Assembly: GCF_001612885.1 (NCBI RefSeq)
Contig: NZ_BDBH01000002.1
Span: 248,016 to 312,015 of the forward strand
Reading direction: 5' to 3'
Length of the DNA: 64,000 nt
Source: Nocardia harenae NBRC 108248
GTDB taxonomy: Bacteria; Actinomycetota; Actinomycetes; Mycobacteriales; Mycobacteriaceae
Positions 6,689 to 14,775 of the stretch are shown in pieces (position 1 is the first letter of the stretch; each line of letters starts with the position of its first letter). The notes below the pieces were generated by a model. That model was given only the letters and a program-made list of their open reading frames with translations, was not told the origin of the DNA and ran no database searches. Position numbers and translations under genes: made by a program.

Positions 6689-7726
6689 ATGCGTGGTTCT
6701 GCTCTGCGGCGATGTTGCGCCGGCGCCGTCGTCACCCTCACGCTCGCGACCGGCGCGGCGGTGGCGCAGGCCGCGCCGGACTCCGGCTCCGCCGCGACGC
6801 CCGCGCCCAAGCCCGTCGAACAGTCCACCGCGACCCCGCCAACCACTCCGGCGATCCGCCGGATCGAGCCGGTGGACGACCGCAGGGTCCGGGTCTTCGT
6901 CGACTCGCCCGCCATGCAGCGCGAGGTCGAGGTGATCGTGCTGCTCCCGCGCGACCGCTCGCAGCCCCGCCCCACCGTCTACATGCTGGACGGCCGCAGC
7001 GCCGAGCCGGACACCAACAACTGGCTGGAGAAGGGCCGCGCGGCGGAGTTCTACGAGGACAAGCCGGTGAACGTGGTCTTCACCGTGGGCGGCCCGGCCA
7101 GCTTCTACACCGACTGGCAGCAGCCGGACCCGGTGCTCGGGCTGAACCGCTGGGAGACCTTCCTCACCGCGGAGCTGCCGCCCGCCATCGACGCCAGGTT
7201 CAACGGGAACGGCTGGAACGCGGTCTCCGGCGTTTCCATGGGCGCCGAGGCGGCCACGATGCTCGCGATCCGGCACCCCGGGCTGTACCGGTCGGTGGCC
7301 GGGTACAGCGGCTGCTTCAGCATGGGCACCGATCTCGGGCAGGCCGAGGCGCGCGCGGTGATCGCGACCTACGGCGGCGACCCGGACAATATGTTCGGCC
7401 CGTCCGAGCACCCCGACTGGCTCCAGCACGACGTGGTGCTGCACGCGGAGGCGCTGCGCGGCAAGGCCATCTACCTCTCCGCGGGCAGCGGGATCCCCGG
7501 CGTCTACGACGGCCCGGACAACCCCGACTACCCCGGCAATATCGGTCTCGGCGGCCCGCTGGAGGCGGGCACCGGCAACTGCACGCGCAGGCTCACCGCC
7601 CGCCTGCAGGAGCTCGGCATCGGCGTGACCACGCACTTCCGCGCCACCGGCACGCACTCCTGGCCGTACTGGGCCGACGAGCTCGAGGTCTCCTGGCCGA
7701 CCGTCGCGGCCGGGCTCGGGCTCTAG
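6689..7726 (+). CDS. Secreted Ag85-type mycolyltransferase/esterase
   Basis: The 345-aa protein starts with a Sec-type signal peptide (basic RRCC start, hydrophobic core to about residue 27, likely cleavage after AQA). The mature part is an alpha/beta hydrolase of the antigen 85 family, which transfers mycolates to arabinogalactan or trehalose. Family signatures are SFYTDWQQP, WETFLTAELP and the nucleophile elbow GVSMG (Ser 183). The catalytic His is probably in GTHSWPYW near the end. ATG 6689, with AGGA upstream, marks the signal peptide; an ATG 45 bases earlier would only add a non-signal leader. Its stop overlaps that of the convergent aminotransferase. Organisms of this group usually have several paralogues, so no letter is assigned. 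Confidence 0.9.
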   Translation: MRGSALRRCCAGAVVTLTLATGAAVAQAAPDSGSAATPAPKPVEQSTATPPTTPAIRRIEPVDDRRVRVFVDSPAMQREVEVIVLLPRDRSQPRPTVYMLDGRSAEPDTNNWLEKGRAAEFYEDKPVNVVFTVGGPASFYTDWQQPDPVLGLNRWETFLTAELPPAIDARFNGNGWNAVSGVSMGAEAATMLAIRHPGLYRSVAGYSGCFSMGTDLGQAEARAVIATYGGDPDNMFGPSEHPDWLQHDVVLHAEALRGKAIYLSAGSGIPGVYDGPDNPDYPGNIGLGGPLEAGTGNCTRRLTARLQELGIGVTTHFRATGTHSWPYWADELEVSWPTVAAGLGL

Positions 7727-8802
7727 CCGACGAAGCGGGCGAGCACCGCGGCGCTGGTGGCGAAGGCCAGGAACTGGTCGTTCTCGTGCGGATCGCCGGT
7801 GGTCACCCGGACCCCGTCGGCGCCGTACGGCCGCACCAGCACCCCGGCCGCGGCCGCCGCCTCGGCGAACGCCACATTGTGCTCGCCGAGCGCCAGCCAG
7901 ACGAAGTTCGCCTCGCTCGGCGGCACCGGGTAACCGGCGGCGACCAGGGCGGCGCGCACCCGGTCGCGCTCGGCGATCAGCGCGCCGGTGCGGTCGAGCA
8001 GCTCGGGGCGGGCCTCCAGCGAGGCGATGGCCGCCGCCTGCGCTACCCGGTTCACGCTGAACGGGATGTGCACCTTCATCAGCGCGGTGATCACCGCCGG
8101 ATCGCCGACGGCGTAGCCGACGCGCAGCCCGGCCAGCCCGTACGCCTTCGAGAAGGTGCGGAGCACCACGACGTTCGGCCGGTCGCGGGCGAGCTCGACG
8201 CCGTCCGGGTGCTCCGCCGGGGTCAGCCGCAGGTACTCGAAGTAGGCCTCGTCCAGCACGACGAGCACGTGCGCGGGCACCGCGTCCAGGAAGCGCTCCA
8301 GCGCGGCCCTGCCGTGCGCGGTGCCGGTGGGGTTGTTCGGGTTGCAGACGAAGATCAGCCGGGTGTGCTCGGTGATCGCCGCGGCCATGGCGTCCAGGTC
8401 GTGCGTGAGCCCGGGGGTGAGCGGCACCGGCACCGCGGTCGCATTGCCCACCTGGGTGACGATCGGGTACGCCTCGAACGAGCGCCACGCGAAGATCACC
8501 TCGTCGGCCGGGGAGCCGCAGGTGATCTGCACCAGCTCCTGGCAGAGCGCGACGCTGCCGCAGCCCGCCGCCACCCGCTCCACCGGCACCCCGAGGAACG
8601 CGGCCAGCGCGGTGCGCAGCTCGACGGCGTGGTTGTCCGGGTAGCGATTCGCCAGCTCGGCCGCCTCGGCGATCGCCTTCGCCGCCGCGGGCAGCGGACC
8701 GAGCGTGGTCTCGTTGCTGGCCAGCTTGGTCGCGCCCGGATGATCCCGGCCGGGGACGTAGGCGGGGATGGTGGCGAGGTCGGGGCGGATGTGCGCGGTC
8801 AC
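7723..8802 (-). CDS. pat: Aromatic amino acid / histidinol-phosphate aminotransferase (HisC2/Pat type)
   Basis: The 359-aa protein is a fold-type I PLP aminotransferase of the HisC branch. Visible features are KLASNET near the N-terminus, VFVCNPNNPTGT (cofactor and substrate binding), VVLDEAYFEY (the Asp that contacts the pyridine N), RTFSKAYGLAGLRVGY (the Schiff-base Lys) and the C-terminal GVRVTTGDPHEND. In related genomes the gene at this position (Rv3772) is annotated hisC2/pat and acts on aromatic amino acids. Translation starts at GTG 8800-8802. It stands alone, convergent with the mycolyltransferase. Confidence 0.9.
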   Translation of the reverse strand: MTAHIRPDLATIPAYVPGRDHPGATKLASNETTLGPLPAAAKAIAEAAELANRYPDNHAVELRTALAAFLGVPVERVAAGCGSVALCQELVQITCGSPADEVIFAWRSFEAYPIVTQVGNATAVPVPLTPGLTHDLDAMAAAITEHTRLIFVCNPNNPTGTAHGRAALERFLDAVPAHVLVVLDEAYFEYLRLTPAEHPDGVELARDRPNVVVLRTFSKAYGLAGLRVGYAVGDPAVITALMKVHIPFSVNRVAQAAAIASLEARPELLDRTGALIAERDRVRAALVAAGYPVPPSEANFVWLALGEHNVAFAEAAAAAGVLVRPYGADGVRVTTGDPHENDQFLAFATSAAVLARFVG

Positions 8803-8938
8803 CCTCCCAGCCTAGGCGGCGGACACCGCCCGCCGACATCCCGCACGCGCCCGACGGCCGAAACGCCGAGCAACCGGAAAAATCCGGCGCGTCCGGTGCT
8901 CCCACGTGCAAATTCTCGCGGATACCGACGGGTACGCC

Positions 8939-8944
8939 TACCCT
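8939..8944 (+). promoter_or_regulatory. Predicted -10 element, leaderless start for the 8951 gene
   Basis: TACCCT ends seven bases before ATG 8951, and no ribosome site is present. Transcription would begin at or beside the start codon. The same TACCCTGG arrangement precedes the 53-aa gene at 50504. Confidence 0.45.
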
Positions 8945-8950
8945 GGTTTC

Positions 8951-9670
8951 ATGCCGGGCACCTATGACGACATCGCCCCGCTACGCCGTGGCGACGAGGC
9001 GGATGGCGACCAGACGACAGCGGGCGGCAGCCCCTCGCGTACCGACCGCGTGCCCATCACCGTGCTCGAACCCGAGGGCAATGCCAGGGGCGGCATCGTG
9101 CTGCTGCACGAATCACGGGAGCGCGGCGGCGCCCTGCGCGACCTCATGACCGCGCTCGCCGCCGAGGGCTGGACCGTCGTCACCCCCGACCTCTTCCACC
9201 GCGGCACCGGCGAGAGCGAGGTCTTCGGCGACGAGCTCTTCGACGACTTCGACGCCTGCTTCGACTGGCTCACCGCGCACGGCGTCTTCCCGGACTGCGT
9301 CGGCGTGCTCGGCTTCGACACCGCGGGCACGGCGGCCTTCCTGGTCGCCACCAACCGGCGCATCGGCGCCGCGGTGAGCGTCGGCGCGAGCGGGCTCACC
9401 GAGCCGCTCACCGCCGAGGCCGAGGCGCTGGTCCAGGCCGCGCCCCGCCTCCAGGCCCCCTGGCTGGGCCTCTTCGGCGCCGACGCCCCGGCCGACGAGG
9501 TCGAGAAGCTGCGCGACGCCGGCGCCGCGGCCGCCGTCGCCACCCTCGTGGTGACCTACCCCGACGCCAAGCACCGCGCCGACCGCCCCGCCGGAGACGA
9601 GGACGACGATCCGGTCCGCGTCGACGCGCAGACCAGAATCTTCGACTGGTTCGACAGCAATCTGCGCTGA
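8951..9670 (+). CDS. Dienelactone hydrolase family protein with Asp at the nucleophile position
   Basis: The 239-aa protein has the dienelactone-hydrolase fold signature. GGIVLLHESRE starts the core, VVTPDLFHRGTG follows, GLFGADAPAD supplies the usual acid region, and VVTYPDAKHRADRP gives the C-terminal His. In family members the nucleophile elbow reads G-x-C-x-G-G. Here it is GFDTAG, with Asp 123 in place of Cys. The enzyme therefore either uses an Asp nucleophile, as haloalkane dehalogenases do, or is non-hydrolytic. ATG 8951 fits the predicted leaderless promoter; a longer frame from 8906 has no support. Confidence 0.8.
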   Translation: MPGTYDDIAPLRRGDEADGDQTTAGGSPSRTDRVPITVLEPEGNARGGIVLLHESRERGGALRDLMTALAAEGWTVVTPDLFHRGTGESEVFGDELFDDFDACFDWLTAHGVFPDCVGVLGFDTAGTAAFLVATNRRIGAAVSVGASGLTEPLTAEAEALVQAAPRLQAPWLGLFGADAPADEVEKLRDAGAAAAVATLVVTYPDAKHRADRPAGDEDDDPVRVDAQTRIFDWFDSNLR

Positions 9671-9758
9671 CCAGCCGTTTTGGTGCCCGCAGGTAGCCTG
9701 CTGTAATCTTTCTGCTCGGTGGTCCGAAAGGGCCGGTGCCCTCGAAGAGAAGGCTCCA

Positions 9759-9848
9759 GGAGGCGTGCCAGAGCGGCCGAATGGGACTCACTGCTAATGA
9801 GTTGTCCCTTCACGGGGACCGGAGGTTCAAATCCTCTCGCCTCCGCCA
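9759..9848 (+). tRNA. tRNA-Ser(GCT)
   Basis: The acceptor arm GGAGGCG pairs with CGCCTCC at 9838-9844. The anticodon stem ACTCA/TGAGT frames the loop CTGCTAA (anticodon GCT). A long variable arm and the TTCAAAT T-loop are present. The 3' CCA is encoded (9846-9848). Confidence 0.97.
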
Positions 9849-9886
9849 AGCCCGGGTTCACCCGGGTGTACAACTGAACAGGCTAT

Positions 9887-9959
9887 GCGCCCGTAGCTCA
9901 ATGGATAGAGCACTTGACTACGGATCAAGAGGTTAGGGGTTCGAGTCCCTTCGGGCGCA
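9887..9959 (+). tRNA. tRNA-Arg(ACG)
   Basis: The acceptor arm GCGCCCG pairs with CGGGCGC at 9952-9958. Anticodon stem CTTGA/TCAAG encloses CTACGGA (anticodon ACG), and the T-loop is TTCGAGT. It is 73 nt long with no encoded CCA, and lies 38 bp after tRNA-Ser(GCT). Confidence 0.97.
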
Positions 9960-9967
9960 CAGAAGTT

Positions 9968-9998
9968 CACCCCGGTGCCGGTTCACGGCACCGGGGTG
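9968..9998 (+). terminator. Terminator hairpin after tRNA-Arg
   Basis: A perfect 13-bp stem (CACCCCGGTGCCG/CGGCACCGGGGTG) with a 5-base loop lies eight bases beyond the tRNA end and is followed by CTGTTT. Confidence 0.8.
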
Positions 9999-10042
9999 AG
10001 CTGTTTCCGGGGCCGAGTTCTATCCTTCCTCAGCGCGCCCGT

Positions 10043-10456
10043 CTAGACGGCGATGACGTTCAGTAGCGGTCCGAGCCCCTTGAAGTCGTCTGGGTTGCGG
10101 GTGTACAGCGGCAAGCTGTATTGGACTGCTGTGGCGGCTATCTGGAGGTCAGCCACTCGTCCTCGTGGTTTGCGCCCGATCTGCTCGAGGAGAAAAGCCA
10201 ACGATCCGTACACGTTCGCCGTCTCGCCGTCGAACGCGAGCGGGTTGAAGGATCTCGCGACCCACTGGAACTGGAGTTGGCGTTGAGCTTGCTTCATGGG
10301 GTCTTTGGTGGAGTGAAGTCCGGCAGCGAGCTCGGCGAGACTTATCGCGCTGATGGCGGCTTCCGCTTCATCGGGCAGTGCTGACTGCAAATTGGAGTAG
10401 TCGATGAGAACCGAAGTGTCCAGCAGCACATGCCGGGGGATGGCGGGCTCACTCAC
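10043..10456 (-). CDS. vapC: VapC-type PIN-domain ribonuclease toxin
   Basis: The 137-aa PIN-domain protein carries the acidic metal-binding residues expected of VapC: LLDTSVLIDY (Asp 13, Asp 19), the Glu in SLAELAAG, Asp 103 in RVADLQIAA and the late NPDDF acid. VapC toxins cleave structured RNAs such as tRNA or rRNA. Its GTG start (10454-10456) overlaps the end of the antitoxin gene by eight bases, so it is co-translated. The module sits between three tRNA genes, a frequent landing area for small mobile modules, although no attachment repeats were found. Confidence 0.9.
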   Translation of the reverse strand: MSEPAIPRHVLLDTSVLIDYSNLQSALPDEAEAAISAISLAELAAGLHSTKDPMKQAQRQLQFQWVARSFNPLAFDGETANVYGSLAFLLEQIGRKPRGRVADLQIAATAVQYSLPLYTRNPDDFKGLGPLLNVIAV

Positions 10457-10700
10457 CGTCGGCGATCTCCTGGTCGATCATCGCATCCATGTCGGCGCGC
10501 CACTCGTTGTAGTCGATGCGCGGCAGGCGGGCGCTGGTGCGAGTGAGTTCGGTGATGGGTACGAAGGTTCGCCGTGTCAGAGGCCTGAGTTCGGCGACAG
10601 GTTTGCCATTGCGAGTGATGGTGAAGCTCTCACCGGCTTCGACCGCCGCGAGGACTTTGCCGCTGTCGTTGCGGAGGTCGCGTTGCTGGATCGTCCTCAT
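10449..10700 (-). CDS. vapB: Phd/YefM-type antitoxin of the vapBC module
   Basis: The 83-aa protein has the Phd/YefM N-terminal DNA-binding fold (MRTIQQRDLRNDSGKVLAAVEAGES, given here only as a landmark at residues 1-25; then TRNGKPVAELRPL). An acidic C-terminal segment, DYNEWRADMDAMIDQEI, would bind and inhibit the toxin. It precedes vapC in an overlapping operon and probably represses the module through the repeated GCTACGCG sites just upstream. Confidence 0.88.
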   Translation of the reverse strand: MRTIQQRDLRNDSGKVLAAVEAGESFTITRNGKPVAELRPLTRRTFVPITELTRTSARLPRIDYNEWRADMDAMIDQEIADGE

Positions 10701-10720
10701 GCCCCAACGTTACCCGATCT

Positions 10721-10747
10721 GCTACGCGGTGTACAGAATGCTACGCG
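10721..10747 (-). promoter_or_regulatory. Probable vapBC operator/promoter (direct repeats)
   Basis: GCTACGCG occurs twice, at 10721-10728 and 10740-10747. The 19-bp start-to-start spacing puts the copies about two helical turns apart on one face. TGTACA between them, read on the minus strand, is a possible -10. The position 21-47 bp before the antitoxin start suits autorepression by VapB-VapC. Confidence 0.5.
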
Positions 10748-11031
10748 CTGCGAATGACGGGTCCCGATCATGCGACTACTCGAGCACGGAGCCGGTAGCT
10801 CCCCTACTCAGAAGATTCGAAGCCTCCGTCAAGACGGCGCAGGTGCCCCCAAGCCGACCTCGTGAAGGGTGCGAGCGCTGGAGTCGGTTGGGGTGCTGGG
10901 TGGCATCGGTGACCAGGATGGCGGCTGAGGCGCGGCGCACAACGAGTCAAACTTGCCGCCCCAACCTCGAAAACAGTCGCCGACTTTTCAGAGTTGGGCG
11001 CGAATCCTTGAATTCGAGTGGCTGGCTCTTG
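10748..11031. other. Intergenic stretch without a recognisable gene
   Basis: Between the vapBC promoter and tRNA-Ser(TGA) I see no gene, repeat or RNA with support. Open frames across it have no ribosome sites and unrelated composition. The base composition is a little lower in GC than in neighbouring genes. Confidence 0.6.
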
Positions 11032-11116
11032 CGGAGACGGAGGGATTTGAACCCCCGGTCGCTCTCGCGACTCTCGCTTTCAAGGCGAGTGCATTAGGCC
11101 GCTCTGCCACGTCTCC
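11032..11116 (-). tRNA. tRNA-Ser(TGA)
   Basis: Read on the minus strand, GGAGACG pairs with CGTCTCC. Anticodon stem CTCGC/GCGAG encloses CTTGAAA (anticodon TGA). The long variable arm and the GGTTCAAATCC T-arm are those of a type-II tRNA. CCA is not encoded. Confidence 0.97.
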
Positions 11117-11144
11117 AGTGCGTCGATGGTAGCGGACGACCCGC

Positions 11145-12320
11145 TCAGCGGACGATGGAGAGCAGCGACCGGTCGACCCCGGCGACGGCGGCGGAGCCGG
11201 AAAGGCCGAGCGCGGAGTCGAAGTCGGCGAGGAGCACGCGCAAGGCGTGGCGGACGCCGTCGCGGCCGGCCAGGCCGAGGCCGTAGGCCCAGGGGCGGCC
11301 GTAGAGGACGGCCTTGGCGCCGAGGGCGAGCGCGATGAGGGCGTCGGAGCCGGTGCGGATGCCGGAGTCGAAGAGCACGTCGGCGCGGTCGCCGACGGTG
11401 GCGACGACCGCGGGGAGCGCGTCCAGGGCGGCGATGGCGCCGTCCACCTGGCGGCCGCCGTGGTTGCTGACGATCACCGCGTCGGCGCCCGCGTCCACCA
11501 CTTGGCGGGCGTCGTCGGGGTGCAGCAGCCCCTTGACGGCGATCGGGAGGTCGGTCCATTCGCGCAGCTTGCCGAGGTCGGCGGGGCGAAGGGAGTGGTT
11601 GCCGAAGAGCCCGACCCAGGTGAGGATGGCCATGCGCAGCGCCTCCTCGCTCTCCTCGGGCGGGGTGCCGAGCTTAGCGCGGAAGACCGGGTCGGAGAGG
11701 TAGTTGGCGATGCCTTTGCCGAGCAGGAAGGGCAGGTGCGCGTGCTCGAGGTCGCGCGGGCGCCAGCCGAGCGCGGGGGTGTCGGCGGTGACGATCACGG
11801 CCTTGGCGCCCGCGGCCTCGGCGCGGGTGACGAAGGAGCGGGCGAGTTCGTCGTCGGCGGGCCAGTAGAGCTGGTACCACCAGTCGCCGGCGGCGGCGCC
11901 GACCTCCTCGATGGTGCAGGAGGAGGCGGTGGAGAGCACCATGCCGAGCCCGAGTTCCTTCGTCGCCTCGGCGACCAGCACCTCGCCGCGCTCGTGCAGC
12001 AACTCCAGGACGCCGACGGGGGCGGTGAGCACCGGGGCGGCCAGGCGGGTGCCGAGCACCTCGACGGAGAGGTCGCGGGCGCCGGGGGCGGTGGTGCCGC
12101 GCAGCATGCGGGGCAGGATCCGGTAGTGGTCGAAGGCGGACTCGTTCGCCGCGGCGGTGCGCTCGGCCGACGCGCTGCCCGCCACGTAGGCGTACGCCTC
12201 CGGCGGCAGCTCGCGCCGCGCCCGCTCCGCAAGCCCCGCCGCCGTCATCGGCAGCTCCGGGCGCAACCCGCCCATTCCGCCCAGGTAGATCTCGTTCTGG
12301 AAGTCGACGAAGCTGCTCAC
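11145..12320 (-). CDS. FMN-dependent alpha-hydroxy acid oxidase (lactate 2-monooxygenase-like)
   Basis: The 391-aa protein is a TIM-barrel flavoenzyme of the lactate/glycolate oxidase family. The active-site motif SNHGGRQVDG contains the catalytic His and an Arg for the substrate carboxylate. Further signatures are VLTAPVGVLELLH, LSTASSCTIEEV, VIVTADTPALGWRPRDL and GIRTGSDALIALALGAKAVLYGR (FMN phosphate site, residues about 320-345). It oxidises a 2-hydroxy acid, with lactate the likely substrate. Translation begins at GTG 12318-12320. The gene is monocistronic and divergent from a quinone reductase gene, with about 115 bp between them. Confidence 0.9.
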   Translation of the reverse strand: MSSFVDFQNEIYLGGMGGLRPELPMTAAGLAERARRELPPEAYAYVAGSASAERTAAANESAFDHYRILPRMLRGTTAPGARDLSVEVLGTRLAAPVLTAPVGVLELLHERGEVLVAEATKELGLGMVLSTASSCTIEEVGAAAGDWWYQLYWPADDELARSFVTRAEAAGAKAVIVTADTPALGWRPRDLEHAHLPFLLGKGIANYLSDPVFRAKLGTPPEESEEALRMAILTWVGLFGNHSLRPADLGKLREWTDLPIAVKGLLHPDDARQVVDAGADAVIVSNHGGRQVDGAIAALDALPAVVATVGDRADVLFDSGIRTGSDALIALALGAKAVLYGRPWAYGLGLAGRDGVRHALRVLLADFDSALGLSGSAAVAGVDRSLLSIVR

Positions 12321-12434
12321 GCGGGGAACGCTAGTCCGTCGGCGGGGTTCGCGCAGCCCCCGCCGGGATCGGCGAGCGCGCCGCGAATGCCGGGGTGATC
12401 GCCGGTTCCGGCGCTCCGCGGGCAAGATGGAACC

Positions 12435-13409
12435 GTGCGCGCTGTGCGATTGAACGGATTCGGTGGCCCCGAGGTACTGACGTGGGGCGAGGCGCCCGAC
12501 GTCACCCCGGCCCACGGTGAGGTGCTGGTTGAGGTGGCCGCGGCCGGGGTGAACCGGGCCGACCTGCTGCAACGGCAGGGCAACTATCCGCCGCCGCCGG
12601 GGGCGAGCGAGACGCTCGGGCTGGAGTGCTCGGGGGTGATCGCCGGACTCGGTGACGGCGTGACCGGCTGGTCGGTGGGCGACCGGGTCTGCGCGCTGCT
12701 CTCCGGCGGCGGCTACGCCGAGCGGGTCGCGGTGCCCGCGGGCCAGCTGCTCCCGGTGCCGGAGGGGCTGGATCTGGCCGCCGCGGCCGGGCTGCCCGAG
12801 GTCGCGGCCACGGTGTACTCGAACCTGGTGAGCACGGCGGGGCTGCGCGCGGGGCAGCTGCTGCTGGTGCACGGCGGCGGCGGCGGGATCGGCACGCACG
12901 CCATCCAGCTGGCGAAGCGGCTCGGGGCGCGGGTCGCGGTCACCGCGGGGTCGGCGGGAAAGCTCGCGCGCTGCACCGAGCTCGGTGCCGATATCGCGAT
13001 CGACTACAAGAACCAGGACTTCGTCGAGGTGCTGCGCGAGCACGGCGGGGCCGACGTCATCCTGGACAATATGGGCGCGGCCTACCTGCCCCGCAATATC
13101 GAGGCGCTTGCCCCGCACGGCCACCTCGTGGTGATCGGCATGCAGGGTGGCGTCAGGGCCGAGCTGAATCTCGGTGCGCTGCTGCGCAAGTGGGGCACCA
13201 TCCACGCGACCAACCTGCGCGGCAGGCCCGCGACCGGGCCGGGCGGCAAGGCCGAGGTGATCGCGGGGGTGCGGGAGCGAGTCTGGCCGCTCGTCGCGGA
13301 CGGCTCGATCGTCCCGGTGATCCACGCCGAGGTGAGCGACCCGGCCGAGGCGCACCGGCTGCTCGACGGCGCGGACACCGTCGGCAAGGTGCTGCTCACG
13401 CTGCGCTGA
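12435..13409 (+). CDS. NAD(P)H quinone oxidoreductase, zinc-free MDR family (PIG3-like)
   Basis: The 324-aa protein is a medium-chain dehydrogenase/reductase without zinc ligands. VNRADLLQRQGNYPPPPG near residue 40 is the signature of the TP53I3/PIG3-like quinone reductases. The NADPH-binding site is VHGGGGGIGTHAIQLAK. It reduces quinones or related electrophiles. In M. tuberculosis the equivalent position is Rv3777, next to the Rv3778c aminotransferase, and that order is kept here. Translation starts at GTG 12435. The stop directly abuts the stop of the convergent aminotransferase gene. Confidence 0.88.
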   Translation: MRAVRLNGFGGPEVLTWGEAPDVTPAHGEVLVEVAAAGVNRADLLQRQGNYPPPPGASETLGLECSGVIAGLGDGVTGWSVGDRVCALLSGGGYAERVAVPAGQLLPVPEGLDLAAAAGLPEVAATVYSNLVSTAGLRAGQLLLVHGGGGGIGTHAIQLAKRLGARVAVTAGSAGKLARCTELGADIAIDYKNQDFVEVLREHGGADVILDNMGAAYLPRNIEALAPHGHLVVIGMQGGVRAELNLGALLRKWGTIHATNLRGRPATGPGGKAEVIAGVRERVWPLVADGSIVPVIHAEVSDPAEAHRLLDGADTVGKVLLTLR

Positions 13410-14612
13410 CTACTCCAGCGCGGAGAGCGCCCGGCCGAGCTGGTCGATCTCCCACCTCGTGGTGTACGGGGCGAGACCGACGGTCACCGCGCCGCCCTCG
13501 TCGTTCACCCCGAGCGCGTCGAGCAGCCTGCTGCCGCCGTGCATTCCGCTGACGGTGCCGATCCTGGCGTCGGCCAGCTTGGCGGCGACCTTCTCCGCCT
13601 GCATGCCGGCGACGGTGAAGCTCACCGTGGGAATGCGGGTGGAGGCGCGGCCGATCACGGTGAGCCCGGTGACCCGGTCGAGCACCTCCATCAGGTGCTC
13701 GAAGAGCTGGTCGTGGTAGTCCTGCAGCGAGGTGATGGAGAGCTCCAGCCGCTCGCGGCGGGAGCCGCGGGCGCGCTCGTCCAACCCGGCCAGGAAGTCG
13801 ATGGAGGTGGTCAGCCCGGAGAGCAGCGCGTATTGGTGGCCGCCGACCTCGAGCCGCTCGGAGCCCTTGGCGTAGGGGTTGAGCGACATGGAGGGGATCC
13901 GGTCCAGGAAGGCCGGGTCGCGGAAGACCAGCGCGCCGACCTGCGGCCCGCCCCACGACGGCGCGCTCAGCGCGACCACGTCGGCGTTCAGCTCCTCGAT
14001 ATCGATGAGCGCGTAGGGCGCGGCGCCGAAGGCATCGGCGACCAGCAGCCCGCCCACCTCGTGCACCCGGTCGGCGGCGACCCGCACCGACGGCGCCGAG
14101 CCGACGATCGGCGAGGCGGCGGTGAGCGCGACCAGCCGCGCGGTCGGCCCGATCAGCTCCTCGAACTGCCAGGCGGGCATCTCGCAGGTCTCGATCTCCA
14201 CCTCGGCCCAGCGCACGTGCGCGCCGTAGCGGTTGGCGATGCGCAGCCAGGGCGCGACATTCGCCTCGTCGTCGAGGCGGGAGAGCACGATGCCGGTGCC
14301 GAGCCCGAGCCGGGAGCTGAGCGATTCGGCCAGCCAGGCGAGCAGCGCCGCGCGGTCGGGGCCGAGCACGACGCCCGCCGGGTCGCCACCGACCAGATCG
14401 GCCACCGCGACCTTCGCCGCCTCCAGGATTCGAGCGCTGCGCGCGGCCGCCGGATGCCTGCCGGTGTGCGAGAAGGACGACGTTCGAAATCCGGTCGAGA
14501 CCGCGCGCGAGACCGAGTCCGGCACCAGCATTCCGATCTGCGGATCGAGGTGAATCCAGCCGTCGCCCAGGGACGGAATGAGGCCCCGCACCCTCGCGAC
14601 GTCGTAAGTCAT
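13410..14612 (-). CDS. Class-V aminotransferase/cysteine desulfurase-like protein lacking the PLP lysine
   Basis: The 400-aa protein has the class-V fold throughout: HLDPQIGMLVPDSV, HTGRHPAAAR, the VADAFGAAPYALIDI cofactor strand, and GGHQYALLSGL. At the place where related proteins carry S-x-H/Y-K-x-x-G-P with the Schiff-base Lys, the sequence is SAPSWGGP, with Ser 219 instead of Lys. The codon is TCG (minus strand, about position 13956). It therefore may not bind PLP covalently and may have lost aminotransferase or desulfurase activity. Position and neighbours match Rv3778c. The ATG at 14610-14612 agrees with the domain start. Confidence 0.8.
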   Translation of the reverse strand: MTYDVARVRGLIPSLGDGWIHLDPQIGMLVPDSVSRAVSTGFRTSSFSHTGRHPAAARSARILEAAKVAVADLVGGDPAGVVLGPDRAALLAWLAESLSSRLGLGTGIVLSRLDDEANVAPWLRIANRYGAHVRWAEVEIETCEMPAWQFEELIGPTARLVALTAASPIVGSAPSVRVAADRVHEVGGLLVADAFGAAPYALIDIEELNADVVALSAPSWGGPQVGALVFRDPAFLDRIPSMSLNPYAKGSERLEVGGHQYALLSGLTTSIDFLAGLDERARGSRRERLELSITSLQDYHDQLFEHLMEVLDRVTGLTVIGRASTRIPTVSFTVAGMQAEKVAAKLADARIGTVSGMHGGSRLLDALGVNDEGGAVTVGLAPYTTRWEIDQLGRALSALE

Positions 14613-14775
14613 GTCGGCCACTCTAAGGGCAGCGACCGAGGCTGTGTAACCACGTTGCCCCGCTTCCGTACCGCGGAGTAGGGCGACCTGGGAATCAGCA
14701 CCCGAACAGGATAGAACGCCGGGCCGTAGCCGGAGGCGGGTACAGGTCAGGTGGTCACGGTGCCTGACACACGAC

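Noticed and set aside
6518..8967. Opposite-strand frames of more than 700 codons over the mycolyltransferase and aminotransferase genes
   Set aside because: Both are low-complexity translations of the complementary strand. The genuine genes on the other frames show signal peptide, catalytic motifs and normal composition.
10516..11097. 193-codon plus-strand frame over vapB and the gap up to tRNA-Ser
   Set aside because: It runs antisense through vapB and into the tRNA gene, has no ribosome site and resembles no protein.
9759..11116. Genomic island with attachment sites at the tRNA genes
   Set aside because: I compared the 3' ends of the three tRNA genes with the surrounding sequence and found no duplicated segments. 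There is no integrase gene.
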